A stretch of DNA of 64,000 nt from Lingula anatina (Eukaryota > Brachiopoda > Lingulata > Lingulida > Lingulidae): the NCBI RefSeq assembly GCF_001039355.2, contig NW_019775547.1:715637-779636 (forward strand). The letters are read 5' to 3'. The position numbers and the translations under genes were made by a program. Below the pieces are notes generated by a model. That model saw only the letters and a program-made list of their open reading frames with translations. It ran no database searches and was not told where the DNA came from. Every line of letters starts with the position of its first letter. Within the stretch, counting starts at the first letter, position 1. Positions 1 through 11,856 of the stretch are shown piece after piece.

Positions 1-83
1 AAATGCAACAATTTAAGACAATTTGATAATTATAATTATGCAATTAAGTTAATTAAAAATAGGTCAAAAGTCGCAGTTCTTAC

Positions 84-3000
84 TTGTCTGTTGGAGCACT
101 GGGTTCTTCCAACTCAAAGGCATGCACTTTCCCATTACTTCGAGACACCTCACCATCATCTGGATCAATGGCTGTGACTTGGGGGAGAAAGGCCTCCCTC
201 TCAGATGAGCTGCCGACTTCTGTCAAGTGAATAATAAATGTAATGACAGGCCATTTTTGGTGCATCCAGTTGTTCGTAAGGAGAGTTCTGTCTTGTCTTG
301 GATAGATTGGGTACAAAGACACTCACTGTGGTGAATTTTCAATCAAGCCTTAGTAGAGGAAGTTAGTGAATATGACAACAAATCTGATTCTTTCTGAATG
401 TATTACTGCGTGGTTATAAAAAAATAACTCTTACACCAAGTAAGCCATGGGAAATTTTTCCTGCTTAATTCATTTTTTGCATATGTAGTACATAGGCGTG
501 GAAAAGAGCACAACTTAAGGTAATATTTTCTTTTCTCATCAATACTAAGAAAATTTACTGCTTCTAGTAAACTACTGAGGAAAAAATAATGTAGTAGGAT
601 GCTGAAAATTTTGGGTCATTTTTTATAAAAGAGCATCAAAAGAAATAATCATGTGCACATATTCTTTAATTCCCACAAAGTAAAAAAATACCATGTTACA
701 GAAAAGAAAAAAAAAACATCATGTAAACATTTACGTTATAACATAGAAAACTGATGTGGTTCACTCAAGTGCACTTGACACTATAAATTTAGAGTGGCAT
801 TGATCTAAGAATAAAACTGCTGTTTATCTACATGAACAGAGTACTGATTTTATCAGCATTTTAGGAAACAAATTACATTTTAACAGGAGATAAAACTTTA
901 GTGACCTGAAATATCTGAACACTGCAATATCAACAATGATAATGATGTTGAACATATAACCATTGATTTTACACTGAAAAGATGCCCTGATTCGAACTTT
1001 AAAAGAGAAATGTCTCCCTGAGGCTGTTCATATGTTTTGCCTACTAAGGCTGGACCAGTTTCAAAAAGCAACTACAATATGAAAATTGCTCCTACATTTC
1101 AGACCAAACATTTGGTCTACACATATTTCAGCTCAAGATAAAACCAAAATCGTTTAAAATAAAGCAAATATTGATCAGAAACATTGGTCACGTCTAAGTT
1201 TAGACAATTTTTCCAGCTAAATATCTTTTAGGAAATAGCCTCCTGTTGTTCTGGGTTTGGTATATCAGACTCCCTATCAGACATATCAATACAGACGCAA
1301 ATTTCTTCAGTTGGTTTGAATCATTTCTTAGTATAGAACCTGGACAGTTCTGAAAAATTTAAGTTGTGGTAAAATATACTTAAGATTAATTTATGTCAAG
1401 CTGAAATGACCATTATTAGTTAATGATTTAAAAATCTAAATAAAGACAAATTTTGGCAAGTCAAAAGGTAGACTCAAATGGTTAATTAACTGGAGAAGAA
1501 TACTGCTGACCCAGCCAGTCATTTCAGTTTCTTACATTTATTACTCTTACATGGTAACTTTGGTATAACTATGCATATCACACATCTGACTGAATGAATT
1601 TTTATAAGACAACAATTACACGCTTTCTTTGCTCATCTTCTAAAAACATTAAATGCAGATGCAGTCCATATCTTTCACCTGATGATGCACAATGATGGTC
1701 GGAATCACACCATGTAACATTTTTTTCCTGAATAATTTTCCCTTATCTTGACTAAGATTATCTGTCAAAACAGAGTGCCTTAATGTGAGCACAGCATACC
1801 AAAATTTTTCTAATACTGCACATTCAGATTTTGTGTTCAGTGCTGATGTTATTAACCATAACCCATTCTTTTAATCTGTACTTTTGCTAAGATTTGACAT
1901 TCACAAAAATAAAAAATGTTGAATAATTAAGCTTGTGGAAGCTATGCAGTATAGTGCCATACATGTATAATAATGTTCTCTGGCTTTGCAGTTACATAAT
2001 CCATTTTGTCTGGACCACAAATGTGGAATATTGGTCTGAGCATTATAACCGGTCAAAAAGTTAACCCCTTTGATAAGGCAGAGTTTTGATAAGGCAGAGT
2101 AAATGGTTCTGACCAGGGATATGATTAAACAGTTTTATTTTCTTCCATTTAAGAAAGCCCTTAAGTCTATTCTGGCANGAATATTCATCAGCTCAGTAAA
2201 TATAAAGCCAAAAAATAAAACTGCCCTCCACTTATCGTGTTTACAAGGAAAGTGCACGGCGCCGGCATCGCCATCGCCATTGGCATCGCCATCGCCATCG
2301 GCGACGGCGACGACAGACGCAGGTGATGGCAATATATATGAAATAACAGCATAAATTCCCTAAAAGTGACCCGATCATGCTGATTTTTGAACTTGACCTG
2401 CGTATTATGAATATTCATCAGTTCTGTAAGTTTCAAGCCAAAAGAAAAAACAGTATTCCACTTATCGTGTTATTGGTAAAAGTGCACGGCGACGACGGCG
2501 ACGACAGACGCAGATGATGGCTATATGTACAGACACATCTGTGTCTGTACATAAAAAAACATTATGTAAACATTTACGTTATAACATACAAAACTGATGT
2601 GGTTCACTCAAGTGCACTCGACACTATAAATTTAGAGTGGCATTGATCTAAGAATAAAACTGCTGTTTATCTACATGAACAGAGTACTGATTTTATCAGC
2701 ATTTTAGGAAACAAATTACATTTTAACAGGAGATAAAACTTTAGTGACCTGAAATATCTGAACACTGCAATATCAACAATGATAATGATGTTGAACATAT
2801 AACCACTGATTTTACACTGAAAAGATGCCCTGATTTGAACTTTTGAAAAGAGAAATGTCTCCCTGAGGCTGTTCATATGTTTTGCCTACTAAGGCTGGAC
2901 CAGTTTCAAAAAGCAACTACAATATGAAAATTGCTCTTACATTTCAGACCAAACATTTGGTCTACACATATTTCAGCTCAAGATAAAACCACAATCTATT

Positions 3001-6000
3001 TAAATAAAGCAAATATTGATCAGAAACATTGGTCACGTTTAAGTTAAGACAATTTTTCCAGCTACATATCTTTTGGGAAATAGCCTCCTGTTGTTCTGGG
3101 TTTGGTATATCAGACTCCCTAGCTGTTTGCATTAGACATATCAATACAGACGCACTTTTCTTTAGTTGGTTTGAATCATTTCTTAGTATAGAACCTGGAC
3201 AGTTTTGAAAAATTTAAGTTGTGGTAAAATATACTAAAGATTAATTTATGTCAAGCTGAAATGACCATTATTAGTAAATGATTTAAAAATCTAAATAAGA
3301 CAAATTATGGTAAGTCAAAAGGTAGACTCAAATGGTTAATTAACTGGAGATGAATACTGCTGACCCAGCCAGTCATTTCAGTTTCTTATATTTATTACTC
3401 TTACATGGTAACTTTGGTATAACTATGCATATCACACATCTGACTGAATGAATTTTTATAAGACAACAATTACACGCTTTCTTTGCTCATCTTCTAAAAA
3501 CATTAAATGCAGATGCAGTCCATATCTTTCACCTGATGATGCACAATGATGGTCGGAATCACACCATGTAACTTTTTTTTCCTGAATAATTTTCCCTTAT
3601 CTTGACTAAGATTATCTGTCTAAACAGAGTGCCTTAATATGAGCACAGCATACCAAAATTTTTCTAATACTGCACATTCAGATTTTGTGTTCAGTGCTGA
3701 TGTTATTAACCATAACCCATTCTTTTAATCTGTACTTTTGCTAAGATTTGACATTCACAAAAATAAAAAATGTTGAATAATTAAGCTTGTGGAAGCTATG
3801 CAGTATAGTGTCATACATGTATAATAATGTTCTCTGGCTTTGCAGTTACATAATCCATTTTGTCTGGACCACAAATGTGGAATATTGGTCTGAGCATTAT
3901 AACCGGTCAAAAAGTTAACCCCTTTGATAAGGCAAAGTTTTGATAAGGCAGAGTAAATGGTTCTGACCAGGGATATGATTAAACAGTTTTATTTTCTTCC
4001 ATTTAAGAAAGCCCTTAAGTCTATTCTGGCAGATTCTCTTTGATTAGAGATAGGCTTCGTTCACATGGAAAGTCTATTTTCTAAAAATCTATTTTCTATT
4101 CGCGGTATATCTTGTGATCACGGTCTGTGCCCTGAATGTCCCGCGGCGTAATTACTGGCAGTGCGAGCCAGTTACTATAAGTTACTATAAGTAACTGGCT
4201 CGCGCTGCCAGTAATTACGCTGCGGGGCACAGACCGTGATCATAAGATACCGCGAATAGAAAATAGATTTTTAGAAAATAGACTTTCCATGTGAACGAAG
4301 CCTTACATGCCAGCATTAGCTTTTAAATAAAAATTTCCCACACACCAAGTTACTTCAAGGCCATATGCTATGCACAGTATTTGCTATGTATATTATACAA
4401 TAGAAAAGATCAACAAATAGTTTGTTTCCTTTAATGCAACCCTGGCCTTCAGTGCATGGAGTATCTTACGTAATTAAAGCATTTTAGCATATTACATGGC
4501 TCCTGCCTTTCCCTTTGTCTCAAAGACTTGATTAAAGGCCTGGTCTAAGTTCATGACCTTAACAGGTGTGTATTATTTCATTATACAGCAGCTCTAATAA
4601 ATAAATCTTTCAACTGGCCTCTTTTTCTTTGTTGTGTTTACTAAGGAGACCTGATAAGGACAGGACATGACTTTCTAGTTTAGTGAAAGAATCAATCAAA
4701 GTTGGATATAATGGCAATGTCAGGTACAATACCCAATCCCCCAACTTCCATTTCTATTTCCATTTAGACTAGTTTCATTGTGTAGCCAGTTTACCAAGCT
4801 TATCTGTAACATAATGTCCAATGTAATTTCCTGTTTGATTCATAAATGCCAAAGTCTTGCTTGATATATTTCAATAAACCAGAACAGAATGTCCTAACCT
4901 ATTCAGGTCACTCAACATATAATTTTGCCTCATCTTTTTCAATTATTTTCCAACGGTCAAAAGAATTTAAAAAAAAAAAGCACAGGCCTCTGACAAGGTA
5001 GCTCCATTCTCATTAATTAATTATTGATGGATCTACACAAAATTGAATCAATTTTAGTTTAGGTACTAGTAAGCCCATTTCTGGCACATCTTGAAAATTT
5101 TATCAAAACAGGTTAAACTTTTCACTTAATGAATTAGTCTGTTAAAACTATCAATTCAACAAAGGAAAAAACAGAGGTTTAAAAAAATATCAACATATCA
5201 AATATTGCTAAATTTATGGTGTAATGTTTCATTTTTTTTAATACCCAACCACTGTATAGAAAAAAAATGATGTGGAAACAACAAAAGACCATTTATCACA
5301 AGAAGATGTCATGTCATACATCTGCACTCAAATTTAAACAAAACAGTTGTAGAAATTTATCAGTCTACTTTTCAAGACTAAGACAAGCCTGAACCCAAAA
5401 TCCCTCAAAAACACAGTAACAAATACTTGATTTCTCAAAACACGCTTTACAATTACACTCAATGTTTTTTAAACTTTGCAATTCACAGTTGCATGTCTAT
5501 ACATAATAACACTAGCACATTTCTAACAATATAGGGGCCCTTCAGAAACATAATGCATAATCTATTGTAGCTATTCAGAAAAACACGTTATCTAAAACTC
5601 AGTTTTTGTCAACGTTAAGTTTGCAAATTGATTGGGAAATGAGGTCAATTTCTTTTTCCTTTTTAAAATGCAGTACCATAGGCCTATATATATTTTTTTA
5701 ATTTTTGCAAACTTACATAAATAACATACAAAAATGCTTAAGTATATATAAGAAGTGGTCAGTTTTTTTTTCATATTGTCCCCCCTGCATTTCTCAAACA
5801 TACAATTATTTACACACATACTATCCCTTTTTTACAACAAAGAATGTGAGCAATATTAATAAATAACATGCTATGATCACAAGACTTCATGCGACAAAAG
5901 CACAATTCATCTGCATGTTTAAGACAGAAAAGAAAAAATATGACTCACCTGCATGTGCTTTTCCATTTGCATCCACTTTGACAACCACGGGTCTATTGTT

Positions 6001-6120
6001 CCCTTGTGGAGTATAGTTTCTTCTACCATTTCCTAGTTCTTTTTGTGGAGTATTGCTCAAACTAGTTTCTTCATCATCTGAGTTCTGCTGAAGGTGGTAG
6101 TGATCATGATTGGTGGCCAT
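84..6120 (-). CDS. Unrecognised gene, first two coding exons (partial, continues past left edge)
   Basis: Two exons read on the minus strand. Exon 1 runs 6120 to 5949, starts with an ATG in good context (purine at -3, G at +4; MATNHDHYH...) and ends with donor GTGAGT. Exon 2 runs 219 to 84, begins after a TTGACAG acceptor and ends at donor GTAAGA. Exon 1 ends in phase 1 and exon 2 supplies two bases, so they join in frame over a 5.7 kb intron (...GKAHA-E-VGSSSE...). The ~102 residues visible are hydrophilic, rich in Asn, Asp, Glu and Ser, with no signal peptide or membrane segment. This looks like a disordered cytoplasmic N-terminus. I do not recognise the family, and other exons could lie inside the intron. 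The intron holds the repeats at 711-4302; 4303-5948 shows nothing else. Confidence 0.5.
711..2177. repeat. Direct repeat A, copy 1
   Basis: Nearly identical to 2554-4031 with a few substitutions and small indels; for example copy 2 has about 11 extra bases near 3120. It ends at the single N at 2178. It lies in the intron of the unrecognised gene, and no coding sequence was seen in it. Confidence 0.9.
2178..2178. other. Single-N gap
   Basis: One ambiguous base exactly where repeat A copy 1 stops. The same arrangement occurs at 30107 and 53735, suggesting contig joins. Confidence 0.85.
2179..2553. mobile_element. Dispersed element ending in a perfect short palindrome
   Basis: Two related half-units start at about 2180 and 2409. 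Each has an 'ATATTCATCAG' opening, then 'CTTATCGTGTT', 'AGTGCACGGCG' and a GGCGACGAC-type triplet run. The element ends with a palindrome at 2526-2551 (two 12-base arms around TC). A reverse-oriented relative lies at 37117-37260. It is repetitive and non-coding; the class is unknown. Confidence 0.6.
2554..4031. repeat. Direct repeat A, copy 2
   Basis: Second copy of 711-2177. It continues without a break into the palindromic element at 4053, whereas copy 1 stops at the N. Confidence 0.9.
4053..4302. mobile_element. Near-perfect palindromic MITE
   Basis: About 250 bp, foldback from end to end. Terminal inverted repeats begin GGCTTCGTTCACATGGAAAG and the 3' end is the exact complement. The arms contain 'GATCACGGTCTGTGCCC' and 'GTAATTACTGGCAG', with only a short centre. 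It is flanked by ATA and TTA, which may be remnants of a TWA-type target duplication. A diverged relative lies at 33488-33996. Confidence 0.8.
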
Positions 6121-8224
6121 CTTGTGCCTCAAAACTGTGGCTGCTCAGCTACATGCAAGCCTGAATGAATAATCAGTCCAGTATTAGTACAACAGTGCAC
6201 CCCAGCCTGAAGTGCATACTGATAACAACACAGATCTGGTTTAAGCCAAGAGCTGGGTCCAATTTCAATCTAAGTGCAGACATCTTAGCATTTTGTTGTT
6301 CTTTCACTAGCACAAATTGTAGTACATTGTTTGAATTTACCAAACACAAATGATAAAACTTAACCAAGAAATAGAGTAACTGATTTTGAAATACACATGG
6401 GAAAAACTGGTCTCAAACCTAAGGAGTCCAGAAGTGAATCTGGCCAATTTGTACCTATAGGAGATCAAATGAGCCCTGTTCTAAAAGAAATACCGGCATT
6501 TGTTTTAATAAGCTTCATGTCCAAGCATGAGCTCTGCTATATTCAGCATGTGTCCACCTGTTCAGCAAATTTCTCTTCACACCTGTACAGTTGTCTCAAT
6601 TTTCTTTGATAAAACTGCTCTGCTAATTGTCTTCAAACTTATCTAAAGATAATTTTCCATATAAATCCAAGAGGAAAGTTTTCTTCTTTCCACCCAAAGA
6701 ACAGATTTACCTTGCACTTCCAACCAATTGCATCAACTGATGGTTCATTTTAATCAAGAATAAATCTCAATCAAGCACTGAACTTCTTCCACATAAATTA
6801 GGAAATTCCACAAAGGGATTCGTCTTACAATACATTTTCTGCTAGACTGATCACAAGTGGACAAAAGTTCAATCTATCAATATTTCTTGGATCAGCATGT
6901 AAGGCATTGGGTGAAGCCATTAATAAGATTTGACCATGGAACTTCATGTTGGTCTAGGCTATAATTTTTGCAATGCCAAACCAGATGCATATTTCACAAA
7001 TTAATGATTGATCAGATTTTGAAAAAAAAAATCCAGCTGTAATTTTCATCAGAGGTATTATATTATAAAATATCTAATTGGTTTTTGATAAGTCCTTGCT
7101 GGGCAATAGATATCATTGGTTTATGAAATATCAGTGACAAAAAAATCTTTGACCAATTATGACAGCATCACAGGTGAATTAAAGTGGACTAAAATTTTGG
7201 TCTAAATGTTTTAGTTCAGGCCAATTTTTAGATCGCTTGCAAGAAGAGTATTTGGTTCAGCATTCCACAAACCATAATCCAAGTGGCCAGTCTATCTTAT
7301 CAGATGCATATGACTAAATCTTAGTGTGATTACCAATATTCCACATGATCTATTTGCAATGCCCCAGCTGGGAGGTCAATCAGTGGAAGCTAGACCAGTT
7401 ACATAATCTGCTAGGTAAATTTAGAGACCATGCTTGGAGCCAACTAAACACACACAAAAACAGAACTGTTGAATAATACCAAATGCTTATGATTTACTTC
7501 TAGTTCTGGAAATTATTAAGACAGGTCAATATTTGTTCTGGTTATGAGAATATTAAAGTAAGGCGTGGGATATTATTGATTGGCATAGTTTGTACTGATG
7601 TAGTTTACTGAGAGCCATGGTGAACAAATGTAAACTCACAAATTTCAACCAGCTAAATGCTCTGGAAGTTTATATATTTAAGATTTTCACATTGTCATCC
7701 ATGATTTATAGTTGATATATGGAAGGAGAGGAAGAATTTATTTGCTTGGTTCAATAATTGATTGGTGTTGGTGGCAAGAGCGGGAGTCACCCTGTATTGC
7801 TTGAGCAGGAACACCTTGACGACCAATCAGCGCGATAAATTGATAAAATACTGAGACAGATATTAGAGTGAGGTTAGCAGTTATTGAAGGTGGGGCAAAA
7901 TTTAGTATAAATGATATTTTCTAGCATGAAACCTGGGAGAATATTGGAACTTTGAAGTACTTGTTTTTAAGCATCAAGCATCACAAAGCATTACAATTAC
8001 TAAATTTTGTAATTACTGAATCAGTGCCAGTACTAAGCTTTAGTTACAAAAGACAGTCAACAATGGTTGATGTAATTATTTTCCCAAACATCAGCATCTA
8101 ATACTGCTTTCACATTATCTAAATCTGGGCCAGTGGATCAAAGCTTGAAATCTGTTTGCCTTATAATGTTCTTCTGAATTATAGACATTTGATTTTATGG
8201 GTACATTTAGAAACAATATTGTAA

Positions 8225-8226
8225 AA

Positions 8227-8269
<43 letters not shown>

Positions 8270-8270
8270 G
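8225..8270. repeat. (AAAT)n microsatellite
   Basis: About eleven uninterrupted AAAT units. Confidence 0.95.
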
Positions 8271-8770
8271 GCTACATTTCATTTGATATAAGTTTTTGGG
8301 GCTTTTCTTGCTAACAGAATTGATAAACATTAACCTTTCCAGCTGGTAAGAAAAAGATTCTTCAAGTACTTTTCTAAAAATCAACAGCCTGAGGCTGATC
8401 ACTATTTAAAACACAGAATACATGCTTGCTGTAAACTAAAAGATTAATGGATAAATGAACATATTTAGATCTAGATACTGTTCTTTTTAAATGAAACCTT
8501 CCCAAACAAAACTGCTACAGAGGCACTGAATCACTTCTCAAATGACTGGAGGCTGCAGAAAGACTGTTGGCAGTGGAGAAATGGTACATTTGCTAGCTCT
8601 GAGCACCTAATAGGGCAGCTGGGCTGTATCCTCCCCAGGGAGGCGAGAGATAACCTATAGTGTGAAACAGGGCCAAAATGATTAAGCTTCCTTTGACTAA
8701 ATAAATGTGATTTAAAACAAAAATATACATATGTATAACTTCAACCATCAGGGTTGCCATATTTCAATAA

Positions 8771-8799
8771 ATATTATTATTATTATTATTATTATTATA
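8771..8799. repeat. (ATT)n microsatellite
   Basis: About nine ATT units. Confidence 0.9.
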
Positions 8800-11488
8800 C
8801 TGTACATTGCTAATTCTCAGTAAAAATTATGTTGCTCAATTTTACATTTTTTTCTTTTTGAGTTTAATGGAGTTTTATCTTCCAAAAACACTAGAACACC
8901 ACCATAACAAGAAATGACACAACTGATTTAAGTTGCACTTAGATATAAGATAATGAAGTTTCAGTGTTTGACCTTCGTTTGAAATAGCACATGCCAATTT
9001 GGCCAGTGAGTTTTGAAAGTTACGGGCCAAACTGAAAATGTACAAGCCAAACTTTGGCCTGTTTTATTAAGAAGTTACCAGCCAAATATTCAAAGTGCAG
9101 GCCATGTGGTAATGACTGACGACTGAGATGTTATCAGGTACCAATGCTGCATAGTTAGTTATAAGTCAGATGCAAATAAATATAAAATTAAAAACTTTTT
9201 TGATCAATCGTTTTACTCATTTTAGGCTCTAGAAGTACTTGTTTCAAGATAAATATTAAAATGAGCTTTAATTAAATATTATTAATCAAAATATAACAAC
9301 TAAACTTGTGATATTATGGGTGAACTCTGTAGGTCGCTCTGACTGAGATGAAATCGGTAAATAGATTGTTAAAATTTCAAGTGTATCCGAGGTGAAATAA
9401 AATTCGTTTTAAATATTGCTTTATTTGAACGGTATTGTATTGTATTAGCGCTAGGTAGGCAATTCAAGTTCTGTTACCCTAAACACGTTGCTAATCTTCG
9501 CGCCTTTGAAAAAGCTTTTTTTGCTTTGCTCAGAAAAAGATTTTTAGAGAACGTTAAAAACATGCTTTGGGTCAGAGAGCCCAGACAGTTAGCTTGTATC
9601 AGTTCGTTTCTGCTTTGATTTCGTTTACTCATCACTTGATGCTGCTCCACGATCCACTTGCACGCTTTCTCCCGGAAGTATCGACTGCGCATAATCCCCA
9701 AGACGTACTTCGTCAAACTCCGTCGCGCAAACGAAGGCTAGGGGCTTTCAAAATCGACAGTGAGACTGTGAATACGTCATTACAGAATTCCTCAACATCA
9801 ACCAATCACGATTATTACTTATGAAAGTAAAAACCAGGTTAGCAGTTAGGGGAATTCCCTGAACTTCCCCGTAAATATTGGCATGTCAATCGGACTTTTA
9901 TTGAGTCTACACTTAATATAGATTGTTGACATAAATATACTCGCCAAAATGGCGACTTGCATCATAAATTTCACACGCCAGATTTAATTTCTACTTGCAT
10001 TTGGCGTGCTGGCGAGTGTCAAGCTTTAATAAGTTTATAATATTTCTCAAAGGTATTCAGACTCTAACAATAAATTTGAATAGAATGAATAGCAGATATT
10101 TTTGTGTCATATGGTGGTAACACACACCATTTCTCTTTCACTAACAGGCCCTAAGGCAATAACTGCAGGTTAACCTTAATAAATGCTATTTTTCAAAAGT
10201 TGTTCTAGTTAACCCTCAAAAAATATTGCATGAACTGTGATGCTGGGTAATCTTCTTCTAAACGTACACTTTAAAAACAGTATATATATAATTGAATTTA
10301 CCACATTCACATGAAAAGGTATAACTGCTGGAAATAGAAGAGATAGAAAGCACATTTTGTATTAGTCTAGAAAAATAAGAAAGTCATTAACGATACATTA
10401 TATCATTAACACATCTTCTTATACATTCTGTTAAAAGTTTGCTTGTGAAAACATTTGTCTAAATTCTTTTGTACATGCTTTTGTCACTAAATTTGTGTAA
10501 TTCAAATTTCCCAAACTTTCACCCAAGTTATACGGCTCTTCCTTCATACACGTAAATCACATTGGTCCAGTTGGTTGCTTCAATTCACATTGTGGTTTAT
10601 GAAGAGAAAAGGATTTATACTAACCATAATAACACAGCTTACTTGACTGTACTTGTTGACCCTTACACGACTAGAATGTCCACATAGACATAAATTATAT
10701 TCAGCACACTTTGTCAATAAAAGTATACTTAAGATGTATACGAATATCGTATTTTACCATGTTTTGCTACTGTCACAATCTCATTTTCAGTCTCCGACAG
10801 TAAACCCTTATCTACATGTCCACAAGGACACGCACATTGTACTGCGATTCGTGTCACATGGGGTGAAACTAATAAGTAAAGCGCATTATTTGTTGGATAT
10901 ACAGCCTACACAGTGAATGTGAAAAAGGAAGTTCTTGCACAAAATAAGTAACAATATATTACTCTGGCGCATAATTAGCTTTACTTCTTAATAAAACAGC
11001 AACAAGTTCTTGTTTAGATAAATATTCGAAATACCTTATCGAACTTCGCTCCCTCTCCGTTCATTGTTGCCCTTTGGTTACTTCGAAATGAGAGATTCTG
11101 TTGTTTTTATTTTTACCGTAGAGCCTAGAAGGGAATACATTTAGTTAATTATGGCTTTTTGGGTCGCATGATTGACTTCACAACTTAAAGAGCTCATATA
11201 TTTACATGATGGATTTAGTGAAAGGAGTATTATCTTTCTTTCTCATTACTCCTTATTACTCCCAAGAATTGATACAAGGTGGAACGGAAGCACAACAAAA
11301 ATTTTAAAAACTTTTTACATCTCAAATAAAAGTAATGCCTTCAAACGCGTGGTGTGGCATGAATACAATTTTTAGCCTTATAAAATTATAAAGTTTTGGT
11401 TAAAAAATTCCCGCCTTTTTATTCTATTTTGCCGCACACTTGACCTAGTTTTTATATGACCTGATTTTCTAAGGCTGCGTTCTGCAAA

Positions 11489-11816
11489 ATGATGCATTTG
11501 CAGGCTGCTAGGATTTGGTCACGTTATAGGGTTTCTCAAGTCCTCTTCACCAACCCTGCTCGATGCTATGTTTCGAGAAAACAAGACTCGGGATCATACA
11601 GTGTTAGGGTGGGATTCTTTGAGCGACTTAAACGAAAATTTTCGAATGAAAAAATAATTGGCATGGATCATTTGGGTAATGTGTATTATGAAAAAATTAC
11701 TCGAAGTGGTAAAACTATTAGGACATTTCAAAATGATAAGTTCAATAATGCTGAAGATGTAACTGACTTTATAGATGATGTCGACATACCGGTAGAATGG
11801 CAAGGTAATTGGTTGC

Positions 11817-11856
<40 letters not shown>

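Larger units (their letters stand above)
6121..11488. other. Intergenic region, divergent between the minus gene at 6120 and NDUFAF2
   Basis: No exon-like ORF with splice sites was found on either strand. It holds an (AAAT)n tract at about 8225-8270 and an (ATT)n tract at about 8771-8799. The longest ORFs (such as 9567-9824) lack any family resemblance. Promoters for the two flanking genes must lie here, but I cannot point to elements. Confidence 0.5.
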
